The notes beneath the pieces were generated by a model. The model saw nothing but the letters and a program-made list of their open reading frames with translations. It was not told the DNA's origin and did no database searches. A program made the translations under genes and the position numbers. Below are positions 28,848 to 38,852 of a DNA stretch of 64,000 nucleotides, in pieces (within the stretch, counting starts at the first letter, position 1; the number at the start of each line of letters is the position of its first letter). This DNA comes from Roseibium album (GTDB taxonomy: Bacteria; Pseudomonadota; Alphaproteobacteria; Rhizobiales; Stappiaceae). The stretch covers positions 248,001 through 312,000 of the forward strand of contig NZ_CXWE01000006.1 of the NCBI RefSeq assembly GCF_001404515.1, written 5' to 3'.

Positions 28848-30149
28848 GTGGCACTCGATACCCCAAGACCTCTGGTTCTTTCCAATGCCAGGGTGATCGA
28901 CCCGGCACGCGAGCTGGATGCCCCCGGCTCTATCATCATCGCGGACGGCACAATTCTGGCAGCCGGCCCCGAAGCGGCGAACCAGGGAGCGCCCTACGGT
29001 GCCGAAATCGTCGATTGCAAGGGCGCGATCGCCTGTCCGGGGTTGATCGACATGTGTGTTTCCGTCGGCGAACCAGGGGCAGAGCATCGCGAAACACTCG
29101 CCAGTGCCTCTCAGGCGGCAGCGGCCGGCGGCGTGACAACGATCTGCACAATGCCCGACACAGACCCCGTGATCGACGATCCGGCCCTGGTCGATTTCAT
29201 TTTGCGCCGGGCCCGGGATACGGCGATTGTCAATGTGCATCCTCTGGCCGCCCTTACAAAAGGGCTTGAGGGTAACGAGATGACGGAAATCGGACTTCTG
29301 AAGGAAGCTGGAGCCGTCGCCTTCACCAACGGACACAAGTCGGTCAAGAACGCCCAGATGATGCGCCGGATGATGACCTATGCGCGCGACTTCGATGCGC
29401 TCGTCATTCACCACACGGAAGATCCGGACCTTGCGGGCGGCGTCATGAATTCCGGCCTCAATGCGAGCTGGAAGGGGCTTTCAGGTGTTCCGCGCGAAGC
29501 CGAAATCATCATGCTTGAACGCGATCTTCGCCTTGTCGCCATGTCGAAAGGAAAATATCACGCGAACCTGATTTCGACATCCGACAGCACCGAAGTCGTC
29601 CGAACAGGAAAGAAACGCGGCCTGGATATTACCGCAGGCGTGTCGATCAATCATCTTACACACAACGAAAATGATATCGGCGCCTATCGGACCTTTTTCA
29701 AAATGTCGCCTCCCCTGCGCGACGAGGACGATCGCCAGGCCATGATTGCCGCTGTCGCGGACGGGACCATCGACATTATCTGTTCCAACCACGATCCGCA
29801 GGACGTCGAAACCAAGAGGCACCCCTGGGCAGAGGCCGAAGACGGCGCGATCGGCCTCGAAACACTTCTGGCCGCGGCGCTGAGGCTTTACCATTCCGAA
29901 CAGGTCGACCTTGTTACGCTGCTCGGCACGATGACCAGCGGACCGGCTGACCGGTTGGGTCTCGAAACCGGCCGCCTGAGCAAGGGTGCACCTGCCGATG
30001 TGACGGTTTTCGACCTCGAAAGACCCTGGGTTCTGGAAAAGAGCACAATCAGGTCAAGGTCCAAGAACTCTCCTTTTGAGGATGCGCGCTTTTCCGGTCG
30101 GGTCGTGCAGACCGTAGTCGCGGGCAGAACAGCCTACACCTATTCCTAG
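28848..30149 (+). CDS. pyrC': Inactive dihydroorotase homologue PyrC' (ATCase partner)
   Basis: A 433-residue dihydroorotase-family protein from a GTG start. The metal site is gone. The usual D-x-H-x-H is DMCVSV (residues 68-73), so both His are replaced by Cys70 and Ser72. The later zinc His region reads VIHHTEDPDLA, and the catalytic T-D-H-A-P-H is SNHDPQ. In Pseudomonas such PyrC' proteins are catalytically silent and needed to assemble or stabilise ATCase. The tight pyrB-pyrC' spacing supports that role here, and a true dihydroorotase must lie elsewhere in the genome. Most automatic annotation would simply call it dihydroorotase. Confidence 0.88.
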   Translation: MALDTPRPLVLSNARVIDPARELDAPGSIIIADGTILAAGPEAANQGAPYGAEIVDCKGAIACPGLIDMCVSVGEPGAEHRETLASASQAAAAGGVTTICTMPDTDPVIDDPALVDFILRRARDTAIVNVHPLAALTKGLEGNEMTEIGLLKEAGAVAFTNGHKSVKNAQMMRRMMTYARDFDALVIHHTEDPDLAGGVMNSGLNASWKGLSGVPREAEIIMLERDLRLVAMSKGKYHANLISTSDSTEVVRTGKKRGLDITAGVSINHLTHNENDIGAYRTFFKMSPPLRDEDDRQAMIAAVADGTIDIICSNHDPQDVETKRHPWAEAEDGAIGLETLLAAALRLYHSEQVDLVTLLGTMTSGPADRLGLETGRLSKGAPADVTVFDLERPWVLEKSTIRSRSKNSPFEDARFSGRVVQTVVAGRTAYTYS

Positions 30150-30281
30150 AAGGTCCTGAATTTCAGGCATACGATGCATTCAGATTGCATTCAGGCTGGA
30201 TGGTGTTGGATCCGGCCACCCCATTCGCGTCAAATTCGCCCAGATAATTGACGCGAGCGAACACTATGAATGGATCTGTCG

Positions 30282-31061
30282 ATGCGCCCGATATACCTGT
30301 CCCTGTTTGCCCTTACCCTGACGGCCGGTCAGGCCGCAGCCGCTGATCTCTACATGAAGTACAAACTGTTCGCGGTCGGCCTTCCGATCGGTTCGGGTGT
30401 CCTTTCGGTGGATTTCAATGACACCTCGTACTCTATCGATGCCAGCGGAGGAACAGCAGCCTTCGGTAAACTCGTTTCAGATGGCAAAGGCTCCGTCAAC
30501 GTGCGCGGCGGGATCAGCAAAGGTGAACTTGAACCCGAAAGTTTCGCGCTCAATGTCATCAGCGAAGACGAGAACGGCTCGATTTCAATGCAGATGCGAA
30601 AAGGGGCCGTCAGCAAAGTTGCCGTCAATCCGCCGCAAGACAAGATGAACCAGCGCATCAAGGTGACTGCCGCACACCTGAAAAACGTACTGGATCCGTT
30701 GACCGCCGCCGTCTTCCCCGCGCCCAATGGTCTGTCAAAAGAGAGCTGCAACCGGTCGCTGGAACTTTTTGACGGCAAGGAACGCTATAACGTTCACCTG
30801 AGCTACAAGACAAAACGGCAAGCCAGAACGTCAGATGGTCGTTTCAAAGGGGATGTACTGGTATGCAGAGCCCGGTATGAACCGGTAGCCGGTCACAGAC
30901 CCAAACGGAAAACCATTCAACAACTCGCCAAAAACAAATCAATGGAAGTCTGGCTGGCTCCCGTCGGCAACAAACCCTTCCTCGTTCCACTGAGGGCGAG
31001 CATTACGGCGCCATTCGGACCACTGGTTGTCCAGGCCGAAAAATACAAACTGTCAAAATGA
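30282..31061 (+). CDS. DUF3108-domain secreted protein
   Basis: A 259-residue protein with a signal peptide (MRPIYLSLFALTLTAGQAAA-A). The mature chain starts LYMKYKLFAVGLPIGSGVLSVDF, typical of DUF3108 periplasmic proteins with a beta-rich fold. A single Cys pair (ESCNRSL and VCRARY) may form a disulfide. Function not established; DUF3108 and the EipB family share a general resemblance as periplasmic beta proteins. The ATG at 30282 is preferred for the signal peptide and a GGA 7 bases upstream; ATG 30270 is also possible. It lies between pyrC' and plsY on the same strand. Confidence 0.8.
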   Translation: MRPIYLSLFALTLTAGQAAAADLYMKYKLFAVGLPIGSGVLSVDFNDTSYSIDASGGTAAFGKLVSDGKGSVNVRGGISKGELEPESFALNVISEDENGSISMQMRKGAVSKVAVNPPQDKMNQRIKVTAAHLKNVLDPLTAAVFPAPNGLSKESCNRSLELFDGKERYNVHLSYKTKRQARTSDGRFKGDVLVCRARYEPVAGHRPKRKTIQQLAKNKSMEVWLAPVGNKPFLVPLRASITAPFGPLVVQAEKYKLSK

Positions 31062-31222
31062 CCGGTTTATTCCCGCTTTTGTCCAACGCGGCCCATTTTT
31101 GCGTGGCGATAGAACAGAGTTGCCAGGCAAGTCACGACGGCCGGTTCCGGACTTGATCCGGGACGCCATATCGTTACAGTGCCGCTTCAACAACCGATTG
31201 CGCGAAAAGGGAGATAGTCCGC

Positions 31223-31888
31223 GTGCCAGATCCGATCAGCTGGGAATTCGCCTGGCCCTATTATCTCGGAGCTCTCGCCTTCGGCTATCTGCTGGGATCC
31301 ATCCCGTTCGGCCTGATCCTTACACGACTGGCGGGCCTTGGAGATATCCGCAATATCGGGTCCGGCAATATCGGGACGACCAACGTCCTGCGCACCGGGA
31401 ACAAGCCCCTGGCAGCCGCGACTCTTCTGGGCGATGCGTTGAAGGGCACCGCAGCCGTCCTGATCGTGAGCAGTTTCTACGGGCAGGAAATGGCGCTCGT
31501 AGCGGGATTTGGCGCGTTCCTCGGACACCTGTTCCCGATCTGGCTCAAGTTCAGGGGTGGCAAGGGTGTTGCCACCTATATCGGCATCATGCTCGGGCTT
31601 TTCTGGCCTGCGGGACTGATCTTTGTTGCGATCTGGATCGGAATGGCGGTCCTGTTTCGCTATTCTTCTCTTTCCGCCCTGTCGGCCAGCCTTGCAACAC
31701 CGGTGATCCTCTATCTGGTTTTCAACCGTTTTCAGTTGGCGGAAATGGCACTGCTCATGACCGTCCTGCTCTGGGCCAAGCATCATGAAAACATCGGCCG
31801 GCTCCTGCGCGGCGAAGAAAGCCGGATCGGAGCCAAATCGGGTTCGTCCCCTGCGCCGGAAACAAATACCGGCAACGGAGGCGCATGA
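31223..31888 (+). CDS. plsY: Acyl-phosphate:glycerol-3-phosphate acyltransferase
   Basis: A 221-residue inner-membrane acyltransferase with five to six helices. The three PlsY motifs are visible: [13 protein letters not shown] (motif 1), [14 protein letters not shown] (motif 2), and [21 protein letters not shown] (motif 3). It transfers the acyl group from acyl-phosphate to glycerol-3-phosphate in phospholipid synthesis. It starts at GTG behind GGGAGA, and its end overlaps the dprA start by 4 bases, so the two are coupled. Confidence 0.95.
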   Translation: MPDPISWEFAWPYYLGALAFGYLLGSIPFGLILTRLAGLGDIRNIGSGNIGTTNVLRTGNKPLAAATLLGDALKGTAAVLIVSSFYGQEMALVAGFGAFLGHLFPIWLKFRGGKGVATYIGIMLGLFWPAGLIFVAIWIGMAVLFRYSSLSALSASLATPVILYLVFNRFQLAEMALLMTVLLWAKHHENIGRLLRGEESRIGAKSGSSPAPETNTGNGGA

Positions 31889-33024
31889 GAGGCGCAACGT
31901 CAAATAAAACCCGTTGTCTTTCCGAAAGTCAGCGTCTTGCATGGCTGCGCCTGATACGTTCGGAAAATATCGGCCCGGCGACTTTCCGCGACCTCCTGAA
32001 CCATACCGGTTCCGCCGAGAAGGCACTTGAGTTGCTGCCCGAACTTTCAAGGCGTGGCGGCAAAAGGAGTTACAGGCTTTGTTCAGAAGACGATGCCGCC
32101 GACGAGCTGGAGGCACATCGTCATTTCGGGGCTCGGCTTGTTGCCCTGGGAGAAGCTGACTATCCTCCTCACCTGAAGCACATTGATGGCCCGCCGCCGC
32201 TGCTGTCGGTAAAAGGTGGAGCCGTCACGTCAACTCCGCGAATGATCGCCATTGTCGGTGCGCGCAATGCTTCGCTTTCCGGCCGCAAGCTTGCCGGCAG
32301 TTTTGCTCGCGATCTGGGAACGCACGGATTTGCGATTGCCTCCGGCCTGGCGCGCGGGATAGATGCCGCCGCGCATGAAGCGGCTCTGCAGACGGGTACA
32401 TTGGCGGTCTTTGCCGGTGGGCTCAATGTACTTTATCCCCCGGAACACGAACAGCTCCTTGCGGCCCTCATCGAGACCGGTGGTGCGGCTGTCAGCGAAA
32501 TGCCGTTCGGCTGGAAGCCTCGCGGGCGGGACTTTCCCCGGCGCAACAGGTTGATCTCGGGTGTTTCTCTTGGTGTCGTGGTGATTGAAGCGGCAAAAAA
32601 ATCAGGGTCACTACACACCGCACGCTATGCGCTTGAGCAGAACAGGGACATTTATGCAGTTCCGGGATCTCCGCTGGATCCACGCTCTGAAGGTGCAAAT
32701 GGTCTCATCAGGCAAGGTGCCATCCTGGCCCGGTCGGCTGAAGACGTCCTTGAAGACCTTGGAAACCGCGGCGACCCTGCCCTGCCGTTGTTCCAGGGCG
32801 TTCTGGATCCAGCCGGTGAAAAACCCGTCTTGCGGAGTGAACCAGACGACAGGTTGCGGTCGAAAATTACCGCCGCTCTGGGTCCGAGCCCGATAGAAAT
32901 CGATGAACTCATCCGCTTTGTCGAAGGCAACACCAGGTTGGTCAACGTTATCCTGCTGGAACTGGAACTCGCCGGCCGTCTTGAACGGCATGCCGGGCAA
33001 AAGGTTTCGCTGGTGATGGGATAG
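31885..33024 (+). CDS. dprA: DNA-processing protein DprA (Smf)
   Basis: A 379-residue protein. N-terminal SAM-like helical domain ([21 protein letters not shown]), central Rossmann domain with [42 protein letters not shown] and [12 protein letters not shown], and a C-terminal winged helix (about 310-375). It loads RecA on incoming single-stranded DNA during transformation, so the lineage may be naturally competent. It is translationally coupled to plsY, and is followed by a 340-base gap before topA. Confidence 0.95.
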   Translation: MRGATSNKTRCLSESQRLAWLRLIRSENIGPATFRDLLNHTGSAEKALELLPELSRRGGKRSYRLCSEDDAADELEAHRHFGARLVALGEADYPPHLKHIDGPPPLLSVKGGAVTSTPRMIAIVGARNASLSGRKLAGSFARDLGTHGFAIASGLARGIDAAAHEAALQTGTLAVFAGGLNVLYPPEHEQLLAALIETGGAAVSEMPFGWKPRGRDFPRRNRLISGVSLGVVVIEAAKKSGSLHTARYALEQNRDIYAVPGSPLDPRSEGANGLIRQGAILARSAEDVLEDLGNRGDPALPLFQGVLDPAGEKPVLRSEPDDRLRSKITAALGPSPIEIDELIRFVEGNTRLVNVILLELELAGRLERHAGQKVSLVMG

Positions 33025-33364
33025 AAAAAGAAACCGGACGGCCCACCGTCGTCGACAGAACCTGGAACCGTCACACCAACCGCAGACGATTTTCGAAGAA
33101 ATTTGGGAAGCAGTCTTGCCTCAGCCGGGTTACGTGGGCATGTGCGTTTCAACCAATTCTGCGCACTATGACTTTTTCGCGCCTCGTAGCTTTTCAACAT
33201 GCCGATTCAACCGTGGAAAACTATGCCAAGCAAGAGGTCACTTGACCCCGGACGCGCAAAGGTCCATTTGACAGTCGGCGCGCGATCCGTGATCGTCTGC
33301 GCAACTTAATTCTCCTTCTCCACCGGGCGGGGGCTCCGTTTCCGGCAAAAAAATTTGGGTAAGA
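33025..33364. other. Intergenic region dprA-topA
   Basis: 340 bases with no convincing gene on either strand. A weak inverted repeat (GACGG-CCCA-CCGTC) shortly after the dprA stop could end that transcript. The last 20 bases, with GGGTAAG before the ATG, form the topA ribosome site. No tRNA-like fold seen. Confidence 0.6.
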
Positions 33365-36070
33365 ATGAACGTCGTCATTGTGGAATCGCCGGCGAAAGCC
33401 AAGACGATCAACAAATATCTTGGCACCGACTACACGGTCCTGGCCTCTTATGGTCACGTGCGAGACCTGCCTCCAAAAGACGGCTCGGTGCAGCCAGACG
33501 ACAATTTTGCCATGAGTTGGCAAGTGGACAGCAAATCCCAGAAACGGCTGACGGAAATTGCAAATGCGGTCAAGGAAGCCGATCGTCTTATTCTGGCGAC
33601 CGACCCTGACCGCGAGGGAGAGGCAATTTCCTGGCACGTTCTGGAGGTGCTGCAGAAAAAACGCGTGCTGAAGGACAAGCAAGTCGAACGCGTTGTGTTC
33701 AACGCGATCACGAAAAAAGCGATCCTTGAAGCGATGGACAACCCGCGCCAGCTGGATACACCGCTGGTAGACGCCTATCTCGCCCGCCGCGCACTCGATT
33801 ATCTCGTTGGCTTTACCCTGTCTCCCGTGTTGTGGCGCAAATTGCCAGGTGCGCGATCCGCAGGCCGGGTCCAGTCGGTCGCGCTGCGCCTGATTTGCGA
33901 CCGCGAGATGGAAATCGAAGTCTTCAGAGCGCAGGAATACTGGTCGATCTTCGCCAACATGAAGACACCGGCCGGAGATATGTTCCAAGCCGGACTTACC
34001 GGTTTTGACGGGCGGAAAATCGGCCGCCATGACATCAACAACGAGGCTGAAGCCTCGACCATAAAGTCGATGCTGGAAAGCGCCAGCTTTGCCGTCGAAA
34101 GCGTTGCCTCGAAACCGGCCAGGCGCAATCCCGCAGCTCCTTTCACAACCTCCACGCTGCAACAGGAAGCGTCCCGTAAACTCGGCTTTGCAGCTTCCCG
34201 CACGATGCAGGTTGCCCAGAAACTTTACGAAGGCATTTCCATCGGTGGCGAGACCTCCGGCCTCATCACCTATATGCGTACCGACGGCGTGCAGATCGCC
34301 GGCGAAGCCATCGCGGCTGCCCGGAGCGTGATCAGTCAGGACTTCGGCGCAAACTATGTGCCTGAAAAACCGCGTGTTTACTCTACAAAAGCGAAAAACG
34401 CTCAGGAAGCACACGAGGCAATCAGGCCCACAGATCTCTCGCGGCGCCCGAAAGACGTGGCCAGGTTCCTGGATCCCGACCAGGCGAAACTCTACGAACT
34501 GATCTGGAAGCGGACGATGGCATCGCAGATGGAATCTGCCGTCCTGGAACGCACCACGATCGAAATCCTTGCAAAAGGAGCTGGCAAGAACGCCAATCTC
34601 CGCGCAACCGGTTCCGTTGTGCGGTTTGACGGTTTTCTGGCGCTCTACCAGGAAGGGCGCGACGACGAGGAAGACGAGAACTCCCGGCGGCTCCCCGCTG
34701 TCGACGACGGCGCGACGCTGACCGCGACATCCGTTGATGGTAAGTCGGATGCGATCGAGGCGTCGCAGCATTTCACCACCCCCCCGCCCCGCTACACGGA
34801 AGCGAGCCTCGTGAAAAAGATGGAAGAACTCGGCATCGGTCGTCCTTCCACTTATGCGTCCACCCTGCAGACCCTGCGCGACCGCGACTATGTCGAGCTG
34901 GAGAAGAAACAGCTGGTGCCGCAGGACAAAGGTCGTATCGTCACCGCGTTTCTTGAGAGTTTCTTCCAGCGCTATGTCGAGTTCGATTTCACTGCAAGCC
35001 TGGAAGAGAAACTCGACAAGATATCTGCCGGGGAACTTTCCTGGCAGGATGTCCTGCGCGATTTCTGGACGAACTTTTCGGGCGCTGTCGACGAGATCAA
35101 GGACCTCCGCGTTTCCGAAGTGATCGATGCCCTCAACGAATTGCTCGGTCCGCACATCTTTCCTCCGAAGGAAGACGGCACGGACCCGCGCAAATGCCCG
35201 ACTTGCGACACGGGTCAGCTCTCATTGAAGGTCAGCCGCTGGGGCGCATTCATCGGCTGTTCCAACTATCCGGAGTGCGGCTTCACCCGCCAACTCGGAA
35301 AACCCAATGGCGAGGATGGTGACGCCGACGAAGGTCCCAAGGTACTTGGCGTCGACCCGGAAAGCGGACTGGATGTCTCCCTGAGGAAAGGGCGCTTCGG
35401 CCCCTATGTTCAGCTCGGCGAAGAGGCAAAACCCAAAAGAGCCTCGCTGCCCAAGGGCTGGTCGGCACCGGACATGGACCTGGACAAGGCGCTTCAACTG
35501 CTGTCGCTGCCGCGTGAAGTCGGATTGCACCCTGAAGACGGCAAGATGATTTCCGCCGGGATCGGTCGCTATGGTCCCTTTGTGCTGCACGAGGGAACTT
35601 ATGCCAATTTGACGACACCCGATGAAGTCTTTTCGGTCGGCATCAACCGTGCCGTGGATGCGCTGGCTGAAAAACGCGCAAAGGGTGGAGGACGCCGTGG
35701 CGCTGCAGCCACGCCGCTGAAGGAACTCGGGGAACACCCTGACGAAGGCGGGCCTGTGAATGTTTTTGACGGACGCTACGGTCCTTACGTGAAACACGGC
35801 AAGATCAATGCAACCTTGCCAAAGGACACGGATCCGAAGGCCATCACCCTGGAACAGGCGCTCGAACTGGTTGCCGCAAAGGCGGCAAAGGGCGGCGGTA
35901 AGAAAAAGTCCGCCGCCAAGAAGTCCAGCCCGAAGAAGACCAAGACGGCGAATGGTGAATCCAAACCGACTGCCGGAAAGGCGGCAGCGAAAAAAACGAG
36001 TGCCAAATCCACGAAGGAAGTGGCTGTCGACGCATCGTCGGATGAAGTGCCGTGGGATGATGCGTCTTGA
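33365..36070 (+). CDS. topA: DNA topoisomerase I
   Basis: A 901-residue type IA topoisomerase. N-terminal TOPRIM (MNVVIVESPAKAKTINKYLG and ATDPDREGEAISWHVLE), catalytic core with the active-site Tyr in SGLITYMRTDG, one four-Cys zinc repeat (CPTCDTGQLSLK, then CSNYPECGF), several Topo_C repeats lacking Cys (KGRFGPYVQLG, IGRYGPFVLHEG, DGRYGPYVKHG), and a Lys/Ala-rich tail of about 60 residues that should bind DNA. It relaxes negative supercoils. Its stop overlaps the start of rnr by 4 bases. Confidence 0.97.
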   Translation: MNVVIVESPAKAKTINKYLGTDYTVLASYGHVRDLPPKDGSVQPDDNFAMSWQVDSKSQKRLTEIANAVKEADRLILATDPDREGEAISWHVLEVLQKKRVLKDKQVERVVFNAITKKAILEAMDNPRQLDTPLVDAYLARRALDYLVGFTLSPVLWRKLPGARSAGRVQSVALRLICDREMEIEVFRAQEYWSIFANMKTPAGDMFQAGLTGFDGRKIGRHDINNEAEASTIKSMLESASFAVESVASKPARRNPAAPFTTSTLQQEASRKLGFAASRTMQVAQKLYEGISIGGETSGLITYMRTDGVQIAGEAIAAARSVISQDFGANYVPEKPRVYSTKAKNAQEAHEAIRPTDLSRRPKDVARFLDPDQAKLYELIWKRTMASQMESAVLERTTIEILAKGAGKNANLRATGSVVRFDGFLALYQEGRDDEEDENSRRLPAVDDGATLTATSVDGKSDAIEASQHFTTPPPRYTEASLVKKMEELGIGRPSTYASTLQTLRDRDYVELEKKQLVPQDKGRIVTAFLESFFQRYVEFDFTASLEEKLDKISAGELSWQDVLRDFWTNFSGAVDEIKDLRVSEVIDALNELLGPHIFPPKEDGTDPRKCPTCDTGQLSLKVSRWGAFIGCSNYPECGFTRQLGKPNGEDGDADEGPKVLGVDPESGLDVSLRKGRFGPYVQLGEEAKPKRASLPKGWSAPDMDLDKALQLLSLPREVGLHPEDGKMISAGIGRYGPFVLHEGTYANLTTPDEVFSVGINRAVDALAEKRAKGGGRRGAAATPLKELGEHPDEGGPVNVFDGRYGPYVKHGKINATLPKDTDPKAITLEQALELVAAKAAKGGGKKKSAAKKSSPKKTKTANGESKPTAGKAAAKKTSAKSTKEVAVDASSDEVPWDDAS

Positions 36071-38385
36071 GCGCGAAACGCATTAACACACGCAAGCACA
36101 CCAAGAGAAAACACGCCAAGGTTCCAGGCGAAACGCCCTCCCGCGAAGACATTCTCGCTTTTGTCGCTGATAATCCGGGCCGGGCAGGCAAACGCGAAAT
36201 CGCACGCCATTTCGGAATTATCGGCGGCGCTCGCATCCATTTGAAAAAGATGCTGAAAGATCTCTCCGAAGAGGGGCTGATCGAAAAACGAAACAAACGC
36301 ATGATCAGGCCAGGCGACTTGCCTCCGGTATTCGTGGCGAACCTGATCGGGCGCGACAGCGACGGCGACCTGTTGGGCGTGCCAGTCGACTGGGACGAGG
36401 ACGCCGGGGATCCACCCAGGATCCTGGTGCTGACCGGCAAGACAAAGGCGACGCAGCCAGGTGTCGGCGACAGGGCCCTGATACGTTTGACCGAAGCTGA
36501 GGCCGGTCCTGAGGCCAGCCATGTTGCGCGCGTCATCAAGGTCCTTGAAAAGAAACAAGGGGCCGTCCTCGGCATCTTCCGCAAGCGTGACGGCGACCGC
36601 CTGCCCTACCTGGAACCTATCGACCGCAAACAGCGTGAACTCGATGTAGACCCTTCAGACCTGAAGGAAGCCGATGATGGCGACCTTGTCAGTGTTCAGG
36701 TGACGCGTTCCGGTCGATTCGGGAATCCGCGCGCCTCCATAATTGAACGATTCGGATCGATGAATTCCGAAAAGGCGGTTTCGGAAATTGCCCTTCAGTC
36801 TCATGGCATTCCGCACGTGTTTCCAGCCGCGGTCGAAGTTCAGGCCGAGGAGGCAAAACCGGTTGAAACGCTCGGCAAGCGAGAGGACTGGCGCCGGATA
36901 CCGCTGATTACAATCGACCCGCCGGATGCGAAGGATCACGACGACGCGGTTTTTGCGGAACCGGATGACAGTCCGGAAAACCATGGCGGCCAAATCGTTT
37001 ATGTGGCCATTGCAGATGTTGCCTACTACGTGACACCGGGTTCGCCGATGGACCGGGAAGCCAACATCCGCGGAAATTCGGTCTATTTTCCGGACCGTGT
37101 CATTCCGATGCTGCCGGAGCGCATTTCCAATCAACTCTGCTCGCTGCGGGAGTTGGAGGACAAACCGGCGCTCGGAGTTCGCATGGTCTTCGACAAGACG
37201 GGGCGCAAGATCAGCCATACCTTTCATCGCGTGCTGATGCGCTCGGCAGCCAAACTCTCCTATCATCAGGCGCAAAAAGCGATCGACGGATTGCCCGATG
37301 ACAAAACCGGAACACTCCTGGAAGGAGTGCTTCAGCCGATCTGGGATGCATATGCGGTTGTCAAGAAGGGTCGCGACGCCCGAGAGCCTCTTGAGCTGGA
37401 CCTGCCGGAACGAAAGATCAAGTTGAAGGACGATGGCACTGTTGATCATGTCTTCGTGCCTGAGCGGCTGGATGCCCACAAGCTGATCGAAGAATTCATG
37501 ATCCAGGCCAACGTGGCGGCTGCAGAAACGCTGGAGAAAAAGAAGAGCCCTCTTCTCTACCGTGTGCACGACGCGTCGACACCCGAAAAGCTGGAAAGCC
37601 TCAAGGATTTTCTTTCCACGCTCAACATGAAACTGCCTTCATCCGGCGGGCTGCGTCCTTCGGTGTTCAACGGAATACTGGCCAAGGTCAAGGACAGCCC
37701 ACAAGCAAATCTCGTGAACGAAGTTGTTTTGCGCAGCCAGGCACAGGCGGAATACACGCCACAGAATATCGGACATTTCGGACTTAACCTTCGCCGCTAC
37801 GCACATTTCACCTCACCCATCCGCCGCTATGCCGACCTGATCGTCCACAGAGGTCTCATATCGGCGCTCGGGCTGGGAAAGGACGGCTTGCCGGAAGGCA
37901 TTGAAAGCAAACTCGAAGCGATCGGAGCGGAAATCTCGGCTGCAGAGCGCCGGGCCATGCTGGCCGAGAGGGATACGATCGACCGGCTGATTGCGCTCTG
38001 GATGAGCGATCAGATCGGTGCGACTTTCCAGGGTCGCATCGCGGGTGTCGTCAAGTCCGGAATGTTCATCCGCTTGCAGGATACCGGAGCGGACGGATTC
38101 GTTCCCGCGTCAACCATCGGCCTCGACTACTACAGGTACGACGAAGGGTCGCACGCATTGATAGGTGACAAAACCGGTGAGACCTACCAACTTGGCGATC
38201 AGGTGGAAGTCAAACTGGTGGAAGCAGCACCGTTTGCAGGTGCCCTGACATTCGAGCTGCTCAGTCACGGACGCATTGCCGGCAAGAAAATCCGCAAGAC
38301 CGCACCGAAAGTCCGTCGCGGACCTCCCAAGGGTGGCCGCTCCAAGACCTCCACGCGAAAAACGAGCCGAAGGAGGTCCAAGTGA
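36067..38385 (+). CDS. rnr: Ribonuclease R
   Basis: A 772-residue 3'-5' exoribonuclease. Winged-helix N-terminus (about 25-85), cold-shock domains, RNB catalytic domain with the Mg-binding Asp cluster in DPPDAKDHDDAVFAE, YAHFTSPIRRYADLIVHRGL, an S1 domain (about 645-730: FQGRIAGVVKSGMFIRLQDTG split across the strand), and a basic tail rich in Lys/Arg. It degrades structured RNA. It starts at a TTG overlapping the topA stop, and its own stop overlaps the next start, making a four-gene coupled run. Confidence 0.96.
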   Translation: MSAKRINTRKHTKRKHAKVPGETPSREDILAFVADNPGRAGKREIARHFGIIGGARIHLKKMLKDLSEEGLIEKRNKRMIRPGDLPPVFVANLIGRDSDGDLLGVPVDWDEDAGDPPRILVLTGKTKATQPGVGDRALIRLTEAEAGPEASHVARVIKVLEKKQGAVLGIFRKRDGDRLPYLEPIDRKQRELDVDPSDLKEADDGDLVSVQVTRSGRFGNPRASIIERFGSMNSEKAVSEIALQSHGIPHVFPAAVEVQAEEAKPVETLGKREDWRRIPLITIDPPDAKDHDDAVFAEPDDSPENHGGQIVYVAIADVAYYVTPGSPMDREANIRGNSVYFPDRVIPMLPERISNQLCSLRELEDKPALGVRMVFDKTGRKISHTFHRVLMRSAAKLSYHQAQKAIDGLPDDKTGTLLEGVLQPIWDAYAVVKKGRDAREPLELDLPERKIKLKDDGTVDHVFVPERLDAHKLIEEFMIQANVAAAETLEKKKSPLLYRVHDASTPEKLESLKDFLSTLNMKLPSSGGLRPSVFNGILAKVKDSPQANLVNEVVLRSQAQAEYTPQNIGHFGLNLRRYAHFTSPIRRYADLIVHRGLISALGLGKDGLPEGIESKLEAIGAEISAAERRAMLAERDTIDRLIALWMSDQIGATFQGRIAGVVKSGMFIRLQDTGADGFVPASTIGLDYYRYDEGSHALIGDKTGETYQLGDQVEVKLVEAAPFAGALTFELLSHGRIAGKKIRKTAPKVRRGPPKGGRSKTSTRKTSRRRSK

Positions 38386-38852
38386 CGGTTCGCTACGACT
38401 TGAAAGACGACGTGGACATTCCGGAAATCTACGCCGAAAAACCGCGCCGTCCCGTTATGCCGGCCATGTTTCGTGGCGCGATCAACAAATGCATGAATTG
38501 CGGTCGAGGGAAAATCTTCGATGGCTTTCTGACAGTCCGTCATGCCTGTTCAGAGTGCGGTGAGGAGTTTCATCATCATCGCGCGGATGATGCGCCACCT
38601 TATTTCACGATCACGATTGTCGGACACATCATCATTCCGGCGCTGCTGATCGTGGAGGTGTTATGGCGCCCCGCGATCTGGATCCACATGTCCATCTGGG
38701 TCCCCTTGACGATCATTCTGTCGCTGGGGCTCATGCGCCCCGTCAAAGGCGCTCTGGTCGGCCTCCAATGGGCGCTTTACATGCACGGGTTTGACCCGGA
38801 CGCCGAGGACGACTTCCCGCTTGCGCCTTCACCTTCCGAAAGGATCTCATGA
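38382..38852 (+). CDS. DUF983 small membrane protein with zinc-ribbon-like cysteines
   Basis: A 156-residue protein. Residues about 30-70 contain two C-x-x-C pairs (CMNCGRGKIFDGF and CSECGEEF) followed by HHHRADDAPPYF, the DUF983 signature. Two membrane helices follow (about 76-96 and 103-125). GTG start overlapping rnr. DUF983 proteins are common next to rnr and NUDIX genes in alphaproteobacteria; their function is unknown. It overlaps the next gene by 4 bases. Confidence 0.88.
   Translation: MTVRYDLKDDVDIPEIYAEKPRRPVMPAMFRGAINKCMNCGRGKIFDGFLTVRHACSECGEEFHHHRADDAPPYFTITIVGHIIIPALLIVEVLWRPAIWIHMSIWVPLTIILSLGLMRPVKGALVGLQWALYMHGFDPDAEDDFPLAPSPSERIS

Noticed and set aside
28089..29414. A 441-codon open frame antisense to pyrB and pyrC'
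   Set aside because: It covers parts of two well-supported genes on the other strand and has no motif or ribosome site.
28848..30149. Calling this gene an active dihydroorotase
   Set aside because: The zinc-binding and catalytic residues are replaced, so the structural PyrC' reading is better.
31027..31788. An open frame overlapping plsY in another frame
   Set aside because: plsY has all three family motifs and a ribosome site; the overlapping frame has neither.
33221..35155. A 644-codon open frame antisense to topA
   Set aside because: Long but produced by codon bias on the other strand; no domain, and topA is certain.
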